DNA of 40,726 bases. Origin: Deltaproteobacteria bacterium (GTDB lineage Bacteria; Desulfobacterota; Binatia; Binatales; Binataceae). Shown here piece after piece: positions 23,937 through 33,027 of the stretch. The number at the start of each line of letters is the position of its first letter. Within the stretch, counting starts at the first letter, position 1. The stretch lies in contig JAJYYI010000093.1 in NCBI GenBank assembly GCA_021801125.1, forward strand, positions 1-40,726, read 5' to 3'. The notes below the pieces were generated by a model. The model worked only from the letters and a program-made list of their open reading frames with translations. It was not told the DNA's origin and made no database searches. Position numbers and translations under genes: made by a program.

Positions 23937-25568
23937 ATGGCGTTTGAACCGCTTCGCGCCGGCTATTTGCTCGACAATCGTTATCGAATTGAGAAGGTCC
24001 TCGGCGAAGGGGGTATGGGACGGGTTTATCTCGCCCGTGACACGCGCCTCTCCGACCGTGCAGTCGCAGTCAAAGAGATGCACGTCGGAGAGGGAATTCA
24101 AGAGCAGAAAGCGGTCGAGGATTTTAATCGCGAGCGCGATATCCTGGCGCGCCTCTCTCACCCAGGAATCCCCGGCATAATTGACTACCTAGCGCTGGAG
24201 CGCCGGCATTATCTGGTGATGGAATACATCCCCGGCGGCGACCTGCAGGGGCGTCTCGACAAGCTCGGTCCCAACGGCCGACTTCCGGAGAACGTTGTGC
24301 TACAATGGGGGAGCCAGATACTGGACGTCCTGAGTTTTCTCCACGCCCAGCAACCACCGATAATTTACCGCGATCTTAAACCCGCCAACATAATGATTGA
24401 CGAAAATGGGCGTGCGATGCTGATTGATTTCGGCATCGCGCGTTTCCTGCCGCCCGGAGGGCGCGGGACTCAGATAGGATCGGTGGGCTACGCGCCGCCC
24501 GAGCAGTACATGGGAAAGATTGAGCCACGCTCTGACCTCTATGCGTTGGCTGCGACGATGCACCATTTGCTGACCGGGCGCGATCCTCAGTTGGAGCCGC
24601 CGTTCAGCTTTCCGCCTGTGCGCCAACTGGCCCCCGCGGTGTCGGAGCATACCGAGCGTGTGCTCATGCAAGCGCTGGACAAAGACGTCAACAAGCGGCC
24701 GCCTTCCGCGCAAGCAATGCTTGCCGCGCTTCTTGATCCGCGCTTGGCGGGCGCACCGGGCGGTTGGCCCACAGCGACGCAGTCCTCGGCCAACCAACCT
24801 TTCGTGTTGCCCGCTGCCTCCGGTGCGGCACGCCGGCAGCTAAATACCAACGAGAACACCGCCGTCGTCACCGGACCGTCGAGCGGGCAGATAATCACGG
24901 CGCATGAGCCCACTAAGATCGTCGCCCCGTCGTCCTCTGCGCCGCCGGCTCCTCATGTCTCCCCCAACGCCAAGACGCAGGAGTTGCCCCATCTGCGCGC
25001 TTCGTCGCCGGCCCCCTCAACGGGTGCGGCGTCGCGGGTTGTCCCGCCGGCTCGTCCTGTTTCGCCAGGCACGCCGTCAGCGCGACCGGTTGTACGCCCC
25101 GCTCCGGCGGCTCCGACGGCGCCAGCCCCTAAGCCGCGGCCGATCCCGAGCCGCCCTGCGATGCCGCCGCCGGCTCCCAGGCGGCCGATGGCTTCACCCA
25201 ATGCGCAAAGTCAAAGGGCATCGACCCGGGCAACCGCAGCCGCGTCTGGCCAGGCCCGTCTGGTCGCGCATGGAGAGGCGATAGAGTTTGCGCTTCACGG
25301 CGATTGCACGATTATCGGGCGCAAGGATGGCAGCGCGGACCAGGTGGATGTCGACCTATCGCGCCTCAGGCGAAGCACGGGCCTTGTTTCACGGCGTCAC
25401 GCCGAGATCATCAAACGCGGAAGCGACTATTACATCCGTGATCTGGGCAGCCGCAACGGAACCTATCTGGTCGGCAAAGGACGGCTAGGCCGCGACCAGC
25501 TATATAAACTTAACGACCGCGATAAAGTGGCGTTCGCCGACACCGCCCTTGAATTTCGAAAGAGCTAA
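23937..25568 (+). CDS. Ser/Thr protein kinase with C-terminal FHA domain
   Basis: 543 residues. The Hanks-type kinase domain (about 10-270) is complete: GEGGMGRVY loop, K46 (AVKEM), E66, catalytic YRDLKPAN (D146, N151) and metal-binding DFG (D164). It is followed by a Pro/Ala/Ser-rich linker of about 160 residues and a C-terminal FHA domain (IIGRKDGSADQ, VSRRHAE, GSRNGTYLV). No membrane helix is present, so it is cytosolic. A kinase that carries its own FHA can bind its phosphorylated activation loop or substrates and so sustain a signal. The next gene starts 19 nt downstream, showing co-expression with a phosphatase. Confidence 0.95.
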   Translation: MAFEPLRAGYLLDNRYRIEKVLGEGGMGRVYLARDTRLSDRAVAVKEMHVGEGIQEQKAVEDFNRERDILARLSHPGIPGIIDYLALERRHYLVMEYIPGGDLQGRLDKLGPNGRLPENVVLQWGSQILDVLSFLHAQQPPIIYRDLKPANIMIDENGRAMLIDFGIARFLPPGGRGTQIGSVGYAPPEQYMGKIEPRSDLYALAATMHHLLTGRDPQLEPPFSFPPVRQLAPAVSEHTERVLMQALDKDVNKRPPSAQAMLAALLDPRLAGAPGGWPTATQSSANQPFVLPAASGAARRQLNTNENTAVVTGPSSGQIITAHEPTKIVAPSSSAPPAPHVSPNAKTQELPHLRASSPAPSTGAASRVVPPARPVSPGTPSARPVVRPAPAAPTAPAPKPRPIPSRPAMPPPAPRRPMASPNAQSQRASTRATAAASGQARLVAHGEAIEFALHGDCTIIGRKDGSADQVDVDLSRLRRSTGLVSRRHAEIIKRGSDYYIRDLGSRNGTYLVGKGRLGRDQLYKLNDRDKVAFADTALEFRKS

Positions 25569-25587
25569 AATAAGGCCGGAACTAATT

Positions 25588-27765
25588 ATGATCACGTGCC
25601 CTCAATGTGGCCAAAGCGCGGCGGACGGAACTCGCTTCTGCGAGCGATGTGGCCGTCAGTTGCTTGAGTCCGACAGCGGCCCGACCTTGCCTCCGCTTGA
25701 ATCCGGCCGCGAGCTTGGGCACGGCTACAAAATTGCCGAAGTCCTAAGCCAAACCAGCGCCGAGAACTGGTATCGCGCGGTTCAAAGCGAACCGCAAGGT
25801 TCCGAGCGCCGTGTTCTGATTCGCGAACGGCTCGGTCCGTCTACCACCGACTCGGTGCTACCCAAACAAGTCGTTGGCGAGGCTCCGGCAACGCCGGAAA
25901 CGGACCAAGAAGCGAAACGAGTTGACCCCAAGGCGCCAACCCGCGAACTCCCGCCTATCGCGGGGGCCGTGGCCAAGCCCGACGCAACCGAGACGACGCC
26001 CACGGAAGTCGAGGCCAAGCCTGCGGCGGTTGAAGCGAAGCCCGCGGCGACCGAGGCCAAACCCGAGGCGGACGAAGCTAATAATGTAGAACCCGCGGAA
26101 ACGGGCGAACCGGACTCCGAGACCGTTGAGTTGTCTCCCGCGGAAGCCGTTCAGAGCGAACCGCAACCGGGCGACGAGCCGTCCGTCCCTGACGAAGCGC
26201 CGGATGCTGAATCGGCTGAGACGGTAGCCGCGAAGGACGAGGGGTCGGCGCCGCAGGCCGATGCGCCTGCTAAGACGGAAGCAGAGCCGCCGGACAGCGC
26301 GGGCACCCTGGCGTCGGAGGCCGCGGTTGGCGCGGCTGCCCCGACCGAATCGGGACCGTCGGAGAATTTGGGCGAGCTGTTCGGCCGGGTGCGCGATCTT
26401 TCGCGTACGCTCACTCATCCAGCCTTCCAGCGGGCGCTGGATAGCTTCAGCAATGATGGGCGCGTTTATCTGGCGTATCCTGATGAAGCGCTGATCAAGC
26501 TTTCGGAACGGCCGCAGGGGCTAAAAATGAGCGAGCCGCGCGCGCTCAGCGTAGCGATTCAGGTATGTCAAGCGGTCAGCTTTATCCACAAGCGCGGCTT
26601 TCGGATGAACGATATCTGCCCGGATTCCGTGGCTATAGCGCCCGACGGCCGGGTGAAGCTCACCGGCCTGGACTGGATCACGAATGACAACGAGATAGCA
26701 GCGGATCCGCTGATAAGTGACGGGTACACGGCGCCCGAAGTCTATCGCGGCCGGCGGGTCGACAAGCGAGCGGATATTTTTTCCGTCGCTTGCCTGTTGT
26801 ACACGAGCCTGACCGGCGAGCGGCTCGAATGCGAGACATGGCTTGAAGAAAGTGCGCTGGTGCGCTTTTATCCACCCCATGTGGTGAGCCCGCCGCTGGA
26901 AAAGGTTGTGCGCCGTGCGTTAGCGTTTCGTCCCGAGGATCGCTATCCGACAATCGACGAGTTTAAGGCCGAACTGGTGAAGCTTAACTCAACCATACGT
27001 CTGCGCTCCGCCTCCATGACCGACGTCGGCATGGTCCGCGAGCTGAATGAGGATTCCATTTTGGCGCTGGAGTATTTCCGCGACTCTTTGATCGAGCCCG
27101 CGCAGTCCTTCCTTTACGTGGTGTCCGACGGGATGGGGGGAGCGGCAGCGGGTGAGGTCGCCAGTGCCATCGCTGTTGCCACCATCCGCGAATACGTCGA
27201 GGCGGCCCTCGGCAAGGAGACGGCTGAGAAGCCGTCGCTGGCCGAGACCGCAATCGGCGCTCTGGAAGAAGCCAACCGCAAGATCATCGAGTATCAAAAG
27301 GTCCATACGGAAGCGCGCGGCATGGGCGCGACCGGGGTGATTGCGTTGGTGCAGCCTCCGAAGGCGACCGTGGCCTGGGTGGGTGACAGCCGCGGGTATC
27401 TGCACGACGGAGGCCGGCTTCGCCAAGTCACGAAAGACCATGCTCTGGTGCAGCGCTTGGTCGATATCGGTCAGATCACGCCCGAGCAGGCGCGCCATCA
27501 TGAGCATAAGAACGTGATCCTGCGGTCGCTAGGAGCGCGCCAGAGCGGCGCGGCTGGGGCTGAAGCCGTCGATTTGATGCTCAAGCGCGGAGACCGGCTG
27601 CTGTTGTGCAGCGACGGCCTTATGGCGCACGTCGAAGACGGCGACATTAGCGAGATCATCGGCCGCCACAGCGAGCCCGCCGACGCTGCGCGCGAGTTGA
27701 TTGTTGCTGCCAACGCGGGCGGAGGTACCGACAATATCTCGGTGATCCTGGTGTTCGCGGAGTAA
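25588..27765 (+). CDS. Zinc ribbon-pseudokinase-PP2C phosphatase fusion
   Basis: 725 residues. A zinc ribbon (C4, C7, C18, C21) is followed by what looks like the first strands of a kinase N-lobe (GHGYKIAEVL, RRVLIRERL). Then comes an acidic Ala/Glu/Pro insert of about 180 residues, then the rest of a kinase fold (about 275-470). The catalytic HRDLKPxN is replaced by RMNDICPDS and the DFG by TGLDW, so the kinase part should be inactive. Residues about 475-725 form a PP2C phosphatase with all metal motifs: NEDS, SDGMGG, GDSRGYL, CSDGL and GGTDNISVIL. The pseudokinase probably senses or tethers, while PP2C removes phosphates set by the flanking kinases. The start at 25588 avoids overlap with the previous gene. 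Confidence 0.9.
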   Translation: MITCPQCGQSAADGTRFCERCGRQLLESDSGPTLPPLESGRELGHGYKIAEVLSQTSAENWYRAVQSEPQGSERRVLIRERLGPSTTDSVLPKQVVGEAPATPETDQEAKRVDPKAPTRELPPIAGAVAKPDATETTPTEVEAKPAAVEAKPAATEAKPEADEANNVEPAETGEPDSETVELSPAEAVQSEPQPGDEPSVPDEAPDAESAETVAAKDEGSAPQADAPAKTEAEPPDSAGTLASEAAVGAAAPTESGPSENLGELFGRVRDLSRTLTHPAFQRALDSFSNDGRVYLAYPDEALIKLSERPQGLKMSEPRALSVAIQVCQAVSFIHKRGFRMNDICPDSVAIAPDGRVKLTGLDWITNDNEIAADPLISDGYTAPEVYRGRRVDKRADIFSVACLLYTSLTGERLECETWLEESALVRFYPPHVVSPPLEKVVRRALAFRPEDRYPTIDEFKAELVKLNSTIRLRSASMTDVGMVRELNEDSILALEYFRDSLIEPAQSFLYVVSDGMGGAAAGEVASAIAVATIREYVEAALGKETAEKPSLAETAIGALEEANRKIIEYQKVHTEARGMGATGVIALVQPPKATVAWVGDSRGYLHDGGRLRQVTKDHALVQRLVDIGQITPEQARHHEHKNVILRSLGARQSGAAGAEAVDLMLKRGDRLLLCSDGLMAHVEDGDISEIIGRHSEPADAARELIVAANAGGGTDNISVILVFAE

Positions 27766-27770
27766 AGCTG

Positions 27771-30170
27771 ATGGCCGTCGGCTCGACAGGCGATCCGTCC
27801 AACACCGGACCGCTGCCTATCGGCTCGAAGCTGCAAGGCCGCTACGTCATCGAGCGCCTTCTCGGGGGCGGCGGCATGGGAGTAGTGTACCTGGCGCGCG
27901 ACGGGCGGCTGGCTAATCGTCCCTGCGCGGTCAAGGAAATGGTCGATCATTTCATCGACCCGCAGCAACGCCGCCAGGCCAGCGAATATTTCGCGCGCGA
28001 AGCCGACACGCTGGCGCGTCTCAAGCATCCCGCGATCCCCTCGATATTCGACCGCTTCGACGACCGCAATCGCCATTACCTGGTGATGGAGTACGTCGAG
28101 GGGCGCAACCTCGAGGAAGAGCTTGCCGCTCTCGGTCATCCGATGCCCGAGAGCACCGTGATCGACATCGCCCGCCAGCTATGCGACGTGCTCTCTTACC
28201 TGCACGATTTTAAGCCGCCGATCGTCTACCGCGACATGAAGCCGTCGAACGTCATGATGACGCCTAGCGGGCGAATCATCCTGATCGACTTCGGTATCGC
28301 GCGGCTGTTCAAGGGAGCCGGCAAGGGCACGATGATCGGCACCTTGGGCTTTGCCCCACCCGAGCAATACAAGGGCGAGGTGGACCCGCGCGCGGATATT
28401 TACTCGCTCGGCGCGACGCTGCACTACGTGGTGACGGGTCGCGACCCGGAGAAGTTTCCGCCCTTCAGCTTTCCGCCGGTTCATGACCTGCGCCCCGACG
28501 TGTCGAAACGATTGGCCGGAGCGATCGACCGCGCCTTGGCGTACAAAGTCGAGGAGCGTCCGCAAACGGTGCACGAGCTGCGCGACATGCTGCTCTACGG
28601 TGTCGGCCTCGAAACGCACGCTGCGCCGGCGGTCAGTCCTCGAAGCGGAACCGCCGAGTTAACCAAGAAGAGGGTCCAGCGGCGCGCCGCTCAGCCGCGT
28701 CCGCCGAAGCGGCGCCGATGGCGGCGCGTTGTCGTACTCGCGGCGGTCACCCTAACTATCGGCGCCGGAGCCTTCGGCGCGACGTACGTTTACCACGATC
28801 CGCAGCTCCAGGCGCAATTGGGGATCAAACCGCTGATCGACAACCTCCCCTGGAAACGCGCCCAGTTGCTGGCGCGAGCGCGGGCTGATCCGTTGAGCTT
28901 GCAGACTCTCTCGATACGGTTAACCTCGCGGGAGGGCTATCCGCTGTCGGTGCCGAAGACGTCCTTTCTGAACACCGACTTTGCCACCTCGCGCTATTTG
29001 GGTTGGACGGCGACGGTGAAGAACAACCTCGCTGGCCTTGAGGCGAGTTCGGAAACGCTTTCGGCGCGCATCTACAGCCCTACCGGGGTCGAGGTCGCGT
29101 CCAGCGAGGACAGCCGATTCATCGGTACGAACCAGAGCGTGGTCGATCTTGGCGGAGTTGCGCTGATGCCGGATTTGGCGGCGGGCCCTTTCGGGGAATA
29201 TCGCATTGCGCTTTACCGCGGCGATCAATTGCTCGGGGAACAGAATTTTTCCGTACAGGAAGATATCGAGGCGAAGGCCAAGGCTCAGGCTGAGCAGGCG
29301 GCGGCGCGCGCGGCGGCCGAGGCCGAGAAGAAGAAACAGCAAGCGGAGGAGATGCGCTTGGCCGCTATCGAGCAGGCGCGGCGTAAACCGCTGACGTTGC
29401 AAAGCCTCGAGTTTCTTAATACCACCAAGACCGGGACGCCGCTTTCCGGCTACAGCAGCACGTTCAACGCCTCAAAGGTGTTGTTCGTGGCGTGGGAGGC
29501 GAAGTTCAAAAACCACCTGTACAATCTCGACACCGGGCAGTACCGCGTCGATGCCGCGTACGTCGCTCCGGACGGGCGCGTGCTCGGTAGCGTCAGCGAT
29601 TACAAGGTAGTTCCTCCCAACGCCAAGTCGATTGATTTCACCGGCCGTATCGGCAATGCGGCCGGCGGCGCCTTTCTGCCCGGCACTTACACAGTGAATT
29701 TTTATCTCGACGGAAAGTTCCTGGCCGAGAAAAAGTTTCAAATTATCGCGGACACGGGCCCGCGCGGCAATTTCGCTATTCGCGGCGGAGGTCCCACGAT
29801 TCCTCGAGGCGGCGGAGGGGGCGTTGTTGGCGGCAGTGGTGGAGGTGGAAACGCCAGTGCTAGGCTCGACTCGCCTCTGGTTGCCAGCGGCAAAATCGAG
29901 GGTTTGGCCGGTACACAGGAGGCGCCAATCGAGGTGCGCCTAAGACCTCAACCGAACAGCTTCCTGCGCGGGGAGCTCGTGATTCATTATCCGGGGTACG
30001 GAGTTACGGCGCTCAGCGGCTTCGTGCGCGGCGAGCATATCGAGTTTGAAGTAGCCTACGGAAGCAGAATCCTCTATTTCGAGGGACGCAAATCCAACGG
30101 CACGCTGAGCGGGGTTTTTCAGTCGCAGCCGTCTGGGACCACGGGGACCTGGAGAGCCGATATCAATTGA
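27771..30170 (+). CDS. Transmembrane Ser/Thr kinase with duplicated outer domains
   Basis: 799 residues. Kinase domain at about 23-280: GGGGMGVVY, K55, YRDMKPSN (D155, N160), DFG (D173), all intact. A basic stretch and one membrane helix follow at about 320-341. Outside are two copies of a beta-rich domain (about 375-497 and 540-661), joined by an Ala/Glu/Lys coiled coil (498-538), then a Gly-rich stretch (671-694) and a C-terminal beta domain. The two copies share L-T/S-L-Q-S/T-L openings, a W-x-A-x-x-K-N-x-L-x-x-L core and G-x-Y-x-x-x-x-Y/F endings. This is a PknB-like layout with a new sensor. ATG 27771 lies 5 nt after the phosphatase stop, with GGAG overlapping that stop. Confidence 0.93.
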   Translation: MAVGSTGDPSNTGPLPIGSKLQGRYVIERLLGGGGMGVVYLARDGRLANRPCAVKEMVDHFIDPQQRRQASEYFAREADTLARLKHPAIPSIFDRFDDRNRHYLVMEYVEGRNLEEELAALGHPMPESTVIDIARQLCDVLSYLHDFKPPIVYRDMKPSNVMMTPSGRIILIDFGIARLFKGAGKGTMIGTLGFAPPEQYKGEVDPRADIYSLGATLHYVVTGRDPEKFPPFSFPPVHDLRPDVSKRLAGAIDRALAYKVEERPQTVHELRDMLLYGVGLETHAAPAVSPRSGTAELTKKRVQRRAAQPRPPKRRRWRRVVVLAAVTLTIGAGAFGATYVYHDPQLQAQLGIKPLIDNLPWKRAQLLARARADPLSLQTLSIRLTSREGYPLSVPKTSFLNTDFATSRYLGWTATVKNNLAGLEASSETLSARIYSPTGVEVASSEDSRFIGTNQSVVDLGGVALMPDLAAGPFGEYRIALYRGDQLLGEQNFSVQEDIEAKAKAQAEQAAARAAAEAEKKKQQAEEMRLAAIEQARRKPLTLQSLEFLNTTKTGTPLSGYSSTFNASKVLFVAWEAKFKNHLYNLDTGQYRVDAAYVAPDGRVLGSVSDYKVVPPNAKSIDFTGRIGNAAGGAFLPGTYTVNFYLDGKFLAEKKFQIIADTGPRGNFAIRGGGPTIPRGGGGGVVGGSGGGGNASARLDSPLVASGKIEGLAGTQEAPIEVRLRPQPNSFLRGELVIHYPGYGVTALSGFVRGEHIEFEVAYGSRILYFEGRKSNGTLSGVFQSQPSGTTGTWRADIN

Positions 30171-30180
30171 AAGGAAATGC

Positions 30181-30270
30181 CATGACGGACATCTGCGTCC
30201 CAGCTCGCCTTGCGCGCGGGCAGGAGCGCGCCCGCGGGCGCGCCGGGAGCCGTCGGCGACATCGCAGCTA
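30181..30270 (+). CDS. Possible 29-residue Arg-rich leader peptide
   Basis: ATG 30181 follows AAAGGAAATGCC and opens a short frame ending TAA directly against the ATG of the membrane-FHA gene. The product is Arg/Gly-rich and unlike any family. It may act as a translational coupler or be chance. Confidence 0.25.
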
Positions 30271-30271
30271 A

Positions 30272-31258
30272 ATGGCCAGCACGCTTTCCCGCGAAAAATT
30301 AGTTTTCTACGGCGCGGCCGGGGCCCTTGGCGGACTGGCCGCCTGGGGAGCGGCTGAGGCGTTCCTGGGTATTCGGAACGTATACGCCCGCGACCTCGTT
30401 TTGGGCGCGTTAATAGGCGCCTTCATCGGCGCTTTTTTGGCCTCGATCGAGGCGTTGAGCGTGGGACAGCGCCGGCTGGCGCTGCGCGGCATCCGTGTCG
30501 GCGGTTTGATCGGAGCCTTAGGCGGAGCGCTAGGCCTGTTGGTTGGCGAGATTGGCTTCGATGTGTTAGGCGGGCTGGTCGGACGTATCGTTGGTTGGGC
30601 GGTGCTCGGGGTGGTAGTCGGTTTCGGCACCGGTTGGGCGTCGCGATCCAACGCGCGCATTCGCAACGGCGCACTGGGCGGGTTGGTTGGCGGCGCTTTG
30701 GGCGGGTTCTTGTACCAGGCGCTCACGACTATCCTGCCGCAGCTGCTGGCGCGACCGATCGCGCTGGTGCTTGCGGCAAGCGGAGGGCCGGGTGGCGCGG
30801 GCGCGGCAGCGGCCGGCGCTGGCCTAAGCAGCGGCGACGTAATGAACGTGGCGCAGATGCTCGGGCGGGCGATAGCGATCATCGTGCTCGGCGCGCTGAT
30901 CGGCTTTTTCATCGGCTTGGTGAGTGAGCTGCTGAAGCAGGGATGGCTGATGGTCGTGCGCAGTCGAAGCCGCAACGCGCGAGAGGGCCGCGAATACTCT
31001 CTGCTTAAGCAGGTCATGTCGATCGGGCGTGCCGAGGAATGTGACGTCGGTTTGTTCGGCGACCAGACCGTCGCACCTCGTCATGCCGTGATACGGCGAG
31101 AGGGGCGCAACTTCTACATAACGCCGAGCGGAGGCGCCCAGGTGCTCATTAATCGGGCTCCGTTGAACGGTCGCCATATGCTGCGAAGCGGTGATAGGAT
31201 CGAGATAGGAGGCACCTTGCTGCTCTTTCGAGAGCGCGTCCAGAGCTCGGCACGGTGA
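30272..31258 (+). CDS. Glycine-rich membrane protein with C-terminal FHA domain
   Basis: 328 residues. The first about 215 hold five or six hydrophobic, Gly/Ala-zipper helices (GALIGAFIGAFLASIEAL, LGGLVGGALGGFLYQ, IAIIVLGALIGFFIGLV). The last 100 form an FHA domain: SIGRAEECDV, TVAPRHAVIRR, NGRHML. The usual N-G-T is N-G-R. It could anchor a phospho-threonine partner to the inner membrane or form a glycine-zipper pore. ATG 30272 directly follows the TAA of a 29-codon frame (30181-30270) that has a good ribosome site. The lipoprotein gene follows 10 nt later. Confidence 0.88.
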   Translation: MASTLSREKLVFYGAAGALGGLAAWGAAEAFLGIRNVYARDLVLGALIGAFIGAFLASIEALSVGQRRLALRGIRVGGLIGALGGALGLLVGEIGFDVLGGLVGRIVGWAVLGVVVGFGTGWASRSNARIRNGALGGLVGGALGGFLYQALTTILPQLLARPIALVLAASGGPGGAGAAAAGAGLSSGDVMNVAQMLGRAIAIIVLGALIGFFIGLVSELLKQGWLMVVRSRSRNAREGREYSLLKQVMSIGRAEECDVGLFGDQTVAPRHAVIRREGRNFYITPSGGAQVLINRAPLNGRHMLRSGDRIEIGGTLLLFRERVQSSAR

Positions 31259-31268
31259 CGCTAGTCAC

Positions 31269-32039
31269 GTGACGTTGAAGAGCCGTTATTGGGCTTACTT
31301 CGGATGGCTTGCCTGGGTGACATTGGCGGGCTGCGCGAGCGCCAAAGGCTCCCCGTCAGTTGCGAATATGCCCAACGCCTCGGTCGAGTCTATCCAATAC
31401 TACCCGCGCTTCGTGAAGGGTTACGAGGACAGTTTTCCGTTGCGTCCGATTATGGTGCTGCTTCCTGTCGACCAGCGAGAGTTCCCTGGGCGCTGGAGCA
31501 GGGACCACCAGCCCTTGAATGGAGACCCGGCGATCGGCGCGGTGTTGGACGCTAAAGGGGACGTTATCAAGAAGCTGTACAGCAAGCCGTTCCTGGACTT
31601 GGTGCAAAAGGCGCTGGGACACGCGGCTGCGGAGGCTGGGATGACCCCGGTCTTCTCGAACCAGACTTCGTACGAAAGCGTCCTGCCGTCTAGTCCACCA
31701 GCCTACGTTCTGGCCAGCCGCGTCACGCGATGCTGGGTGGAAAGAAAGCTGGATCCCAACGGCAATGGCCCAGGAGTCTGGCGCAGCTGGGCCGAATTCG
31801 ATCTGGAGGCGACGGTGTACAGAGTACCTTACCGCGTTCCGTTCTGGCAGACGAAGTCGGTGTCGGTATTCTACGACCCACCTCCTGACACCTTCGATCC
31901 GGGTTTGGCCAGTGAAACCGCGCTCTATGAGACGTCCGGAGAGGTTCTGTCGGTGGCCCTAACGCGAGCGGTCGCCGGAATCTTCAACCACTACCAATTG
32001 CGCAATCTCATTGCACAAGATCGCGTTCTGACACAGTAA
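31269..32039 (+). CDS. Predicted outer-envelope lipoprotein
   Basis: 256 residues from GTG 31269. The N-terminus is a lipoprotein signal (YWAYFGWLAWVTLAGC with lipobox L-A-G-C), followed by a Ser/Asn-rich spacer. The mature part has alpha/beta composition (IMVLLPVDQREFPG, AYVLASRVTRCWVER, YETSGEVLSVALTRAV) and resembles other uncharacterised lipoproteins that form a sheet with a helix, a layout seen in LPS or transport accessory proteins. I do not recognise a named family. It ends the signalling gene run with a 10-nt gap from the FHA membrane protein, so it may be the outer-envelope partner of the transmembrane kinase. Confidence 0.75.
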   Translation: MTLKSRYWAYFGWLAWVTLAGCASAKGSPSVANMPNASVESIQYYPRFVKGYEDSFPLRPIMVLLPVDQREFPGRWSRDHQPLNGDPAIGAVLDAKGDVIKKLYSKPFLDLVQKALGHAAAEAGMTPVFSNQTSYESVLPSSPPAYVLASRVTRCWVERKLDPNGNGPGVWRSWAEFDLEATVYRVPYRVPFWQTKSVSVFYDPPPDTFDPGLASETALYETSGEVLSVALTRAVAGIFNHYQLRNLIAQDRVLTQ

Positions 32040-32103
32040 ATGCAGCCGCGGCGAGCAATCGCCCTATCTAGGCTTAGCCTAAAGCATTGAGGAGAACATC
32101 CCG

Positions 32104-33027
32104 ATGACGGAAAAGGTCAAGGAGATCCTAGGCTGGTACGACGGGGCCAATCCAGGCGTGCTGACGAACTTGGCGCGCATGCTTAATCATGGCCGGCTCG
32201 GCGGAACCGGGAAATTTCTTATCCTTCCGGTCGACCAAGGCTTCGAGCATGGGCCTGCTCGCAGCTTCGCGCCGAATCCCCCGGCCTACGATCCGAACTA
32301 TCATTTCCGGCTGGCGGTAGACGCCGGCTGCAACGCTTACGCTGCGCCGCTGGGATTTCTCGAGGCCGGCGCGGCGCGGTTTGCCGGCGAAGTGCCGCTG
32401 ATCCTGAAGCTCAACAATCACGACTTGCTCTACGACGAGAACGATCCGATTCCGGCGGTGACCGGCAGCGTGAAGGACGCGCTGCGCTTGGGATGCGCGG
32501 CGGTAGGCTACACTATATATCCGGGCTCCGCGATGCGGCGGGAGATGTACGAGGCGCTGCGCGAGATTGCCGAAGAGGCCAAGGAGCATGGTCTTGCGGT
32601 CGTCGTATGGTCCTATCCGCGAGGCTCCGGGCTGAGCAAAGAAGGCGAGACGGCGCTCGACGTGATCGCCTACGCGGCGCAGATCGCGGCCCAACTTGGC
32701 GCGCATATCATCAAGGTCAAGCTGCCCACCTCTCACTTGGAGCAGCCGGAGGCGCGCAAAGTCTATCAGGCGCAGAACATACCGCTCGAGCCGCTCTCGG
32801 CGCGCGTGCGCCACGTCGTGCAGAGCGCCTTCGACGGACGGCGAATCGTAATTTTCTCGGGCGGTCCCAAGCATACCGATGAGGCTCTGCTGGAAGAAGT
32901 GCGCGCAATCGCCGAGGGCGGTGGCTTTGGCTCCATCATCGGTCGCAACTCGTTCCAGCGACCGCGCGGAGAAGCGCTGGAGCTGCTCTCCAAGATCGCC
33001 GACATATACATAACCCATCGCGCCTGA
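32104..33027 (+). CDS. fbaB: Class I fructose-bisphosphate aldolase, DhnA/FbaB type
   Basis: 307 residues. FLILPVDQGFEHGP is the family start of the barrel, followed by LGFLEAGAARFAGEVPLI, LKLNNHDLLY, VVVWSYPRGSGLS, IIKVKLPTSH with a candidate Schiff-base Lys, FSGGPKHTD and IIGRNSFQRP. The enzyme cleaves or forms fructose-1,6-bisphosphate from two triose phosphates. GAGGAGAACATCCC precedes ATG 32104. It stands 64 nt after the lipoprotein gene but is probably a separate housekeeping gene. Motifs and length match E. coli FbaB-like enzymes (about 300-350). Confidence 0.93.
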   Translation: MTEKVKEILGWYDGANPGVLTNLARMLNHGRLGGTGKFLILPVDQGFEHGPARSFAPNPPAYDPNYHFRLAVDAGCNAYAAPLGFLEAGAARFAGEVPLILKLNNHDLLYDENDPIPAVTGSVKDALRLGCAAVGYTIYPGSAMRREMYEALREIAEEAKEHGLAVVVWSYPRGSGLSKEGETALDVIAYAAQIAAQLGAHIIKVKLPTSHLEQPEARKVYQAQNIPLEPLSARVRHVVQSAFDGRRIVIFSGGPKHTDEALLEEVRAIAEGGGFGSIIGRNSFQRPRGEALELLSKIADIYITHRA

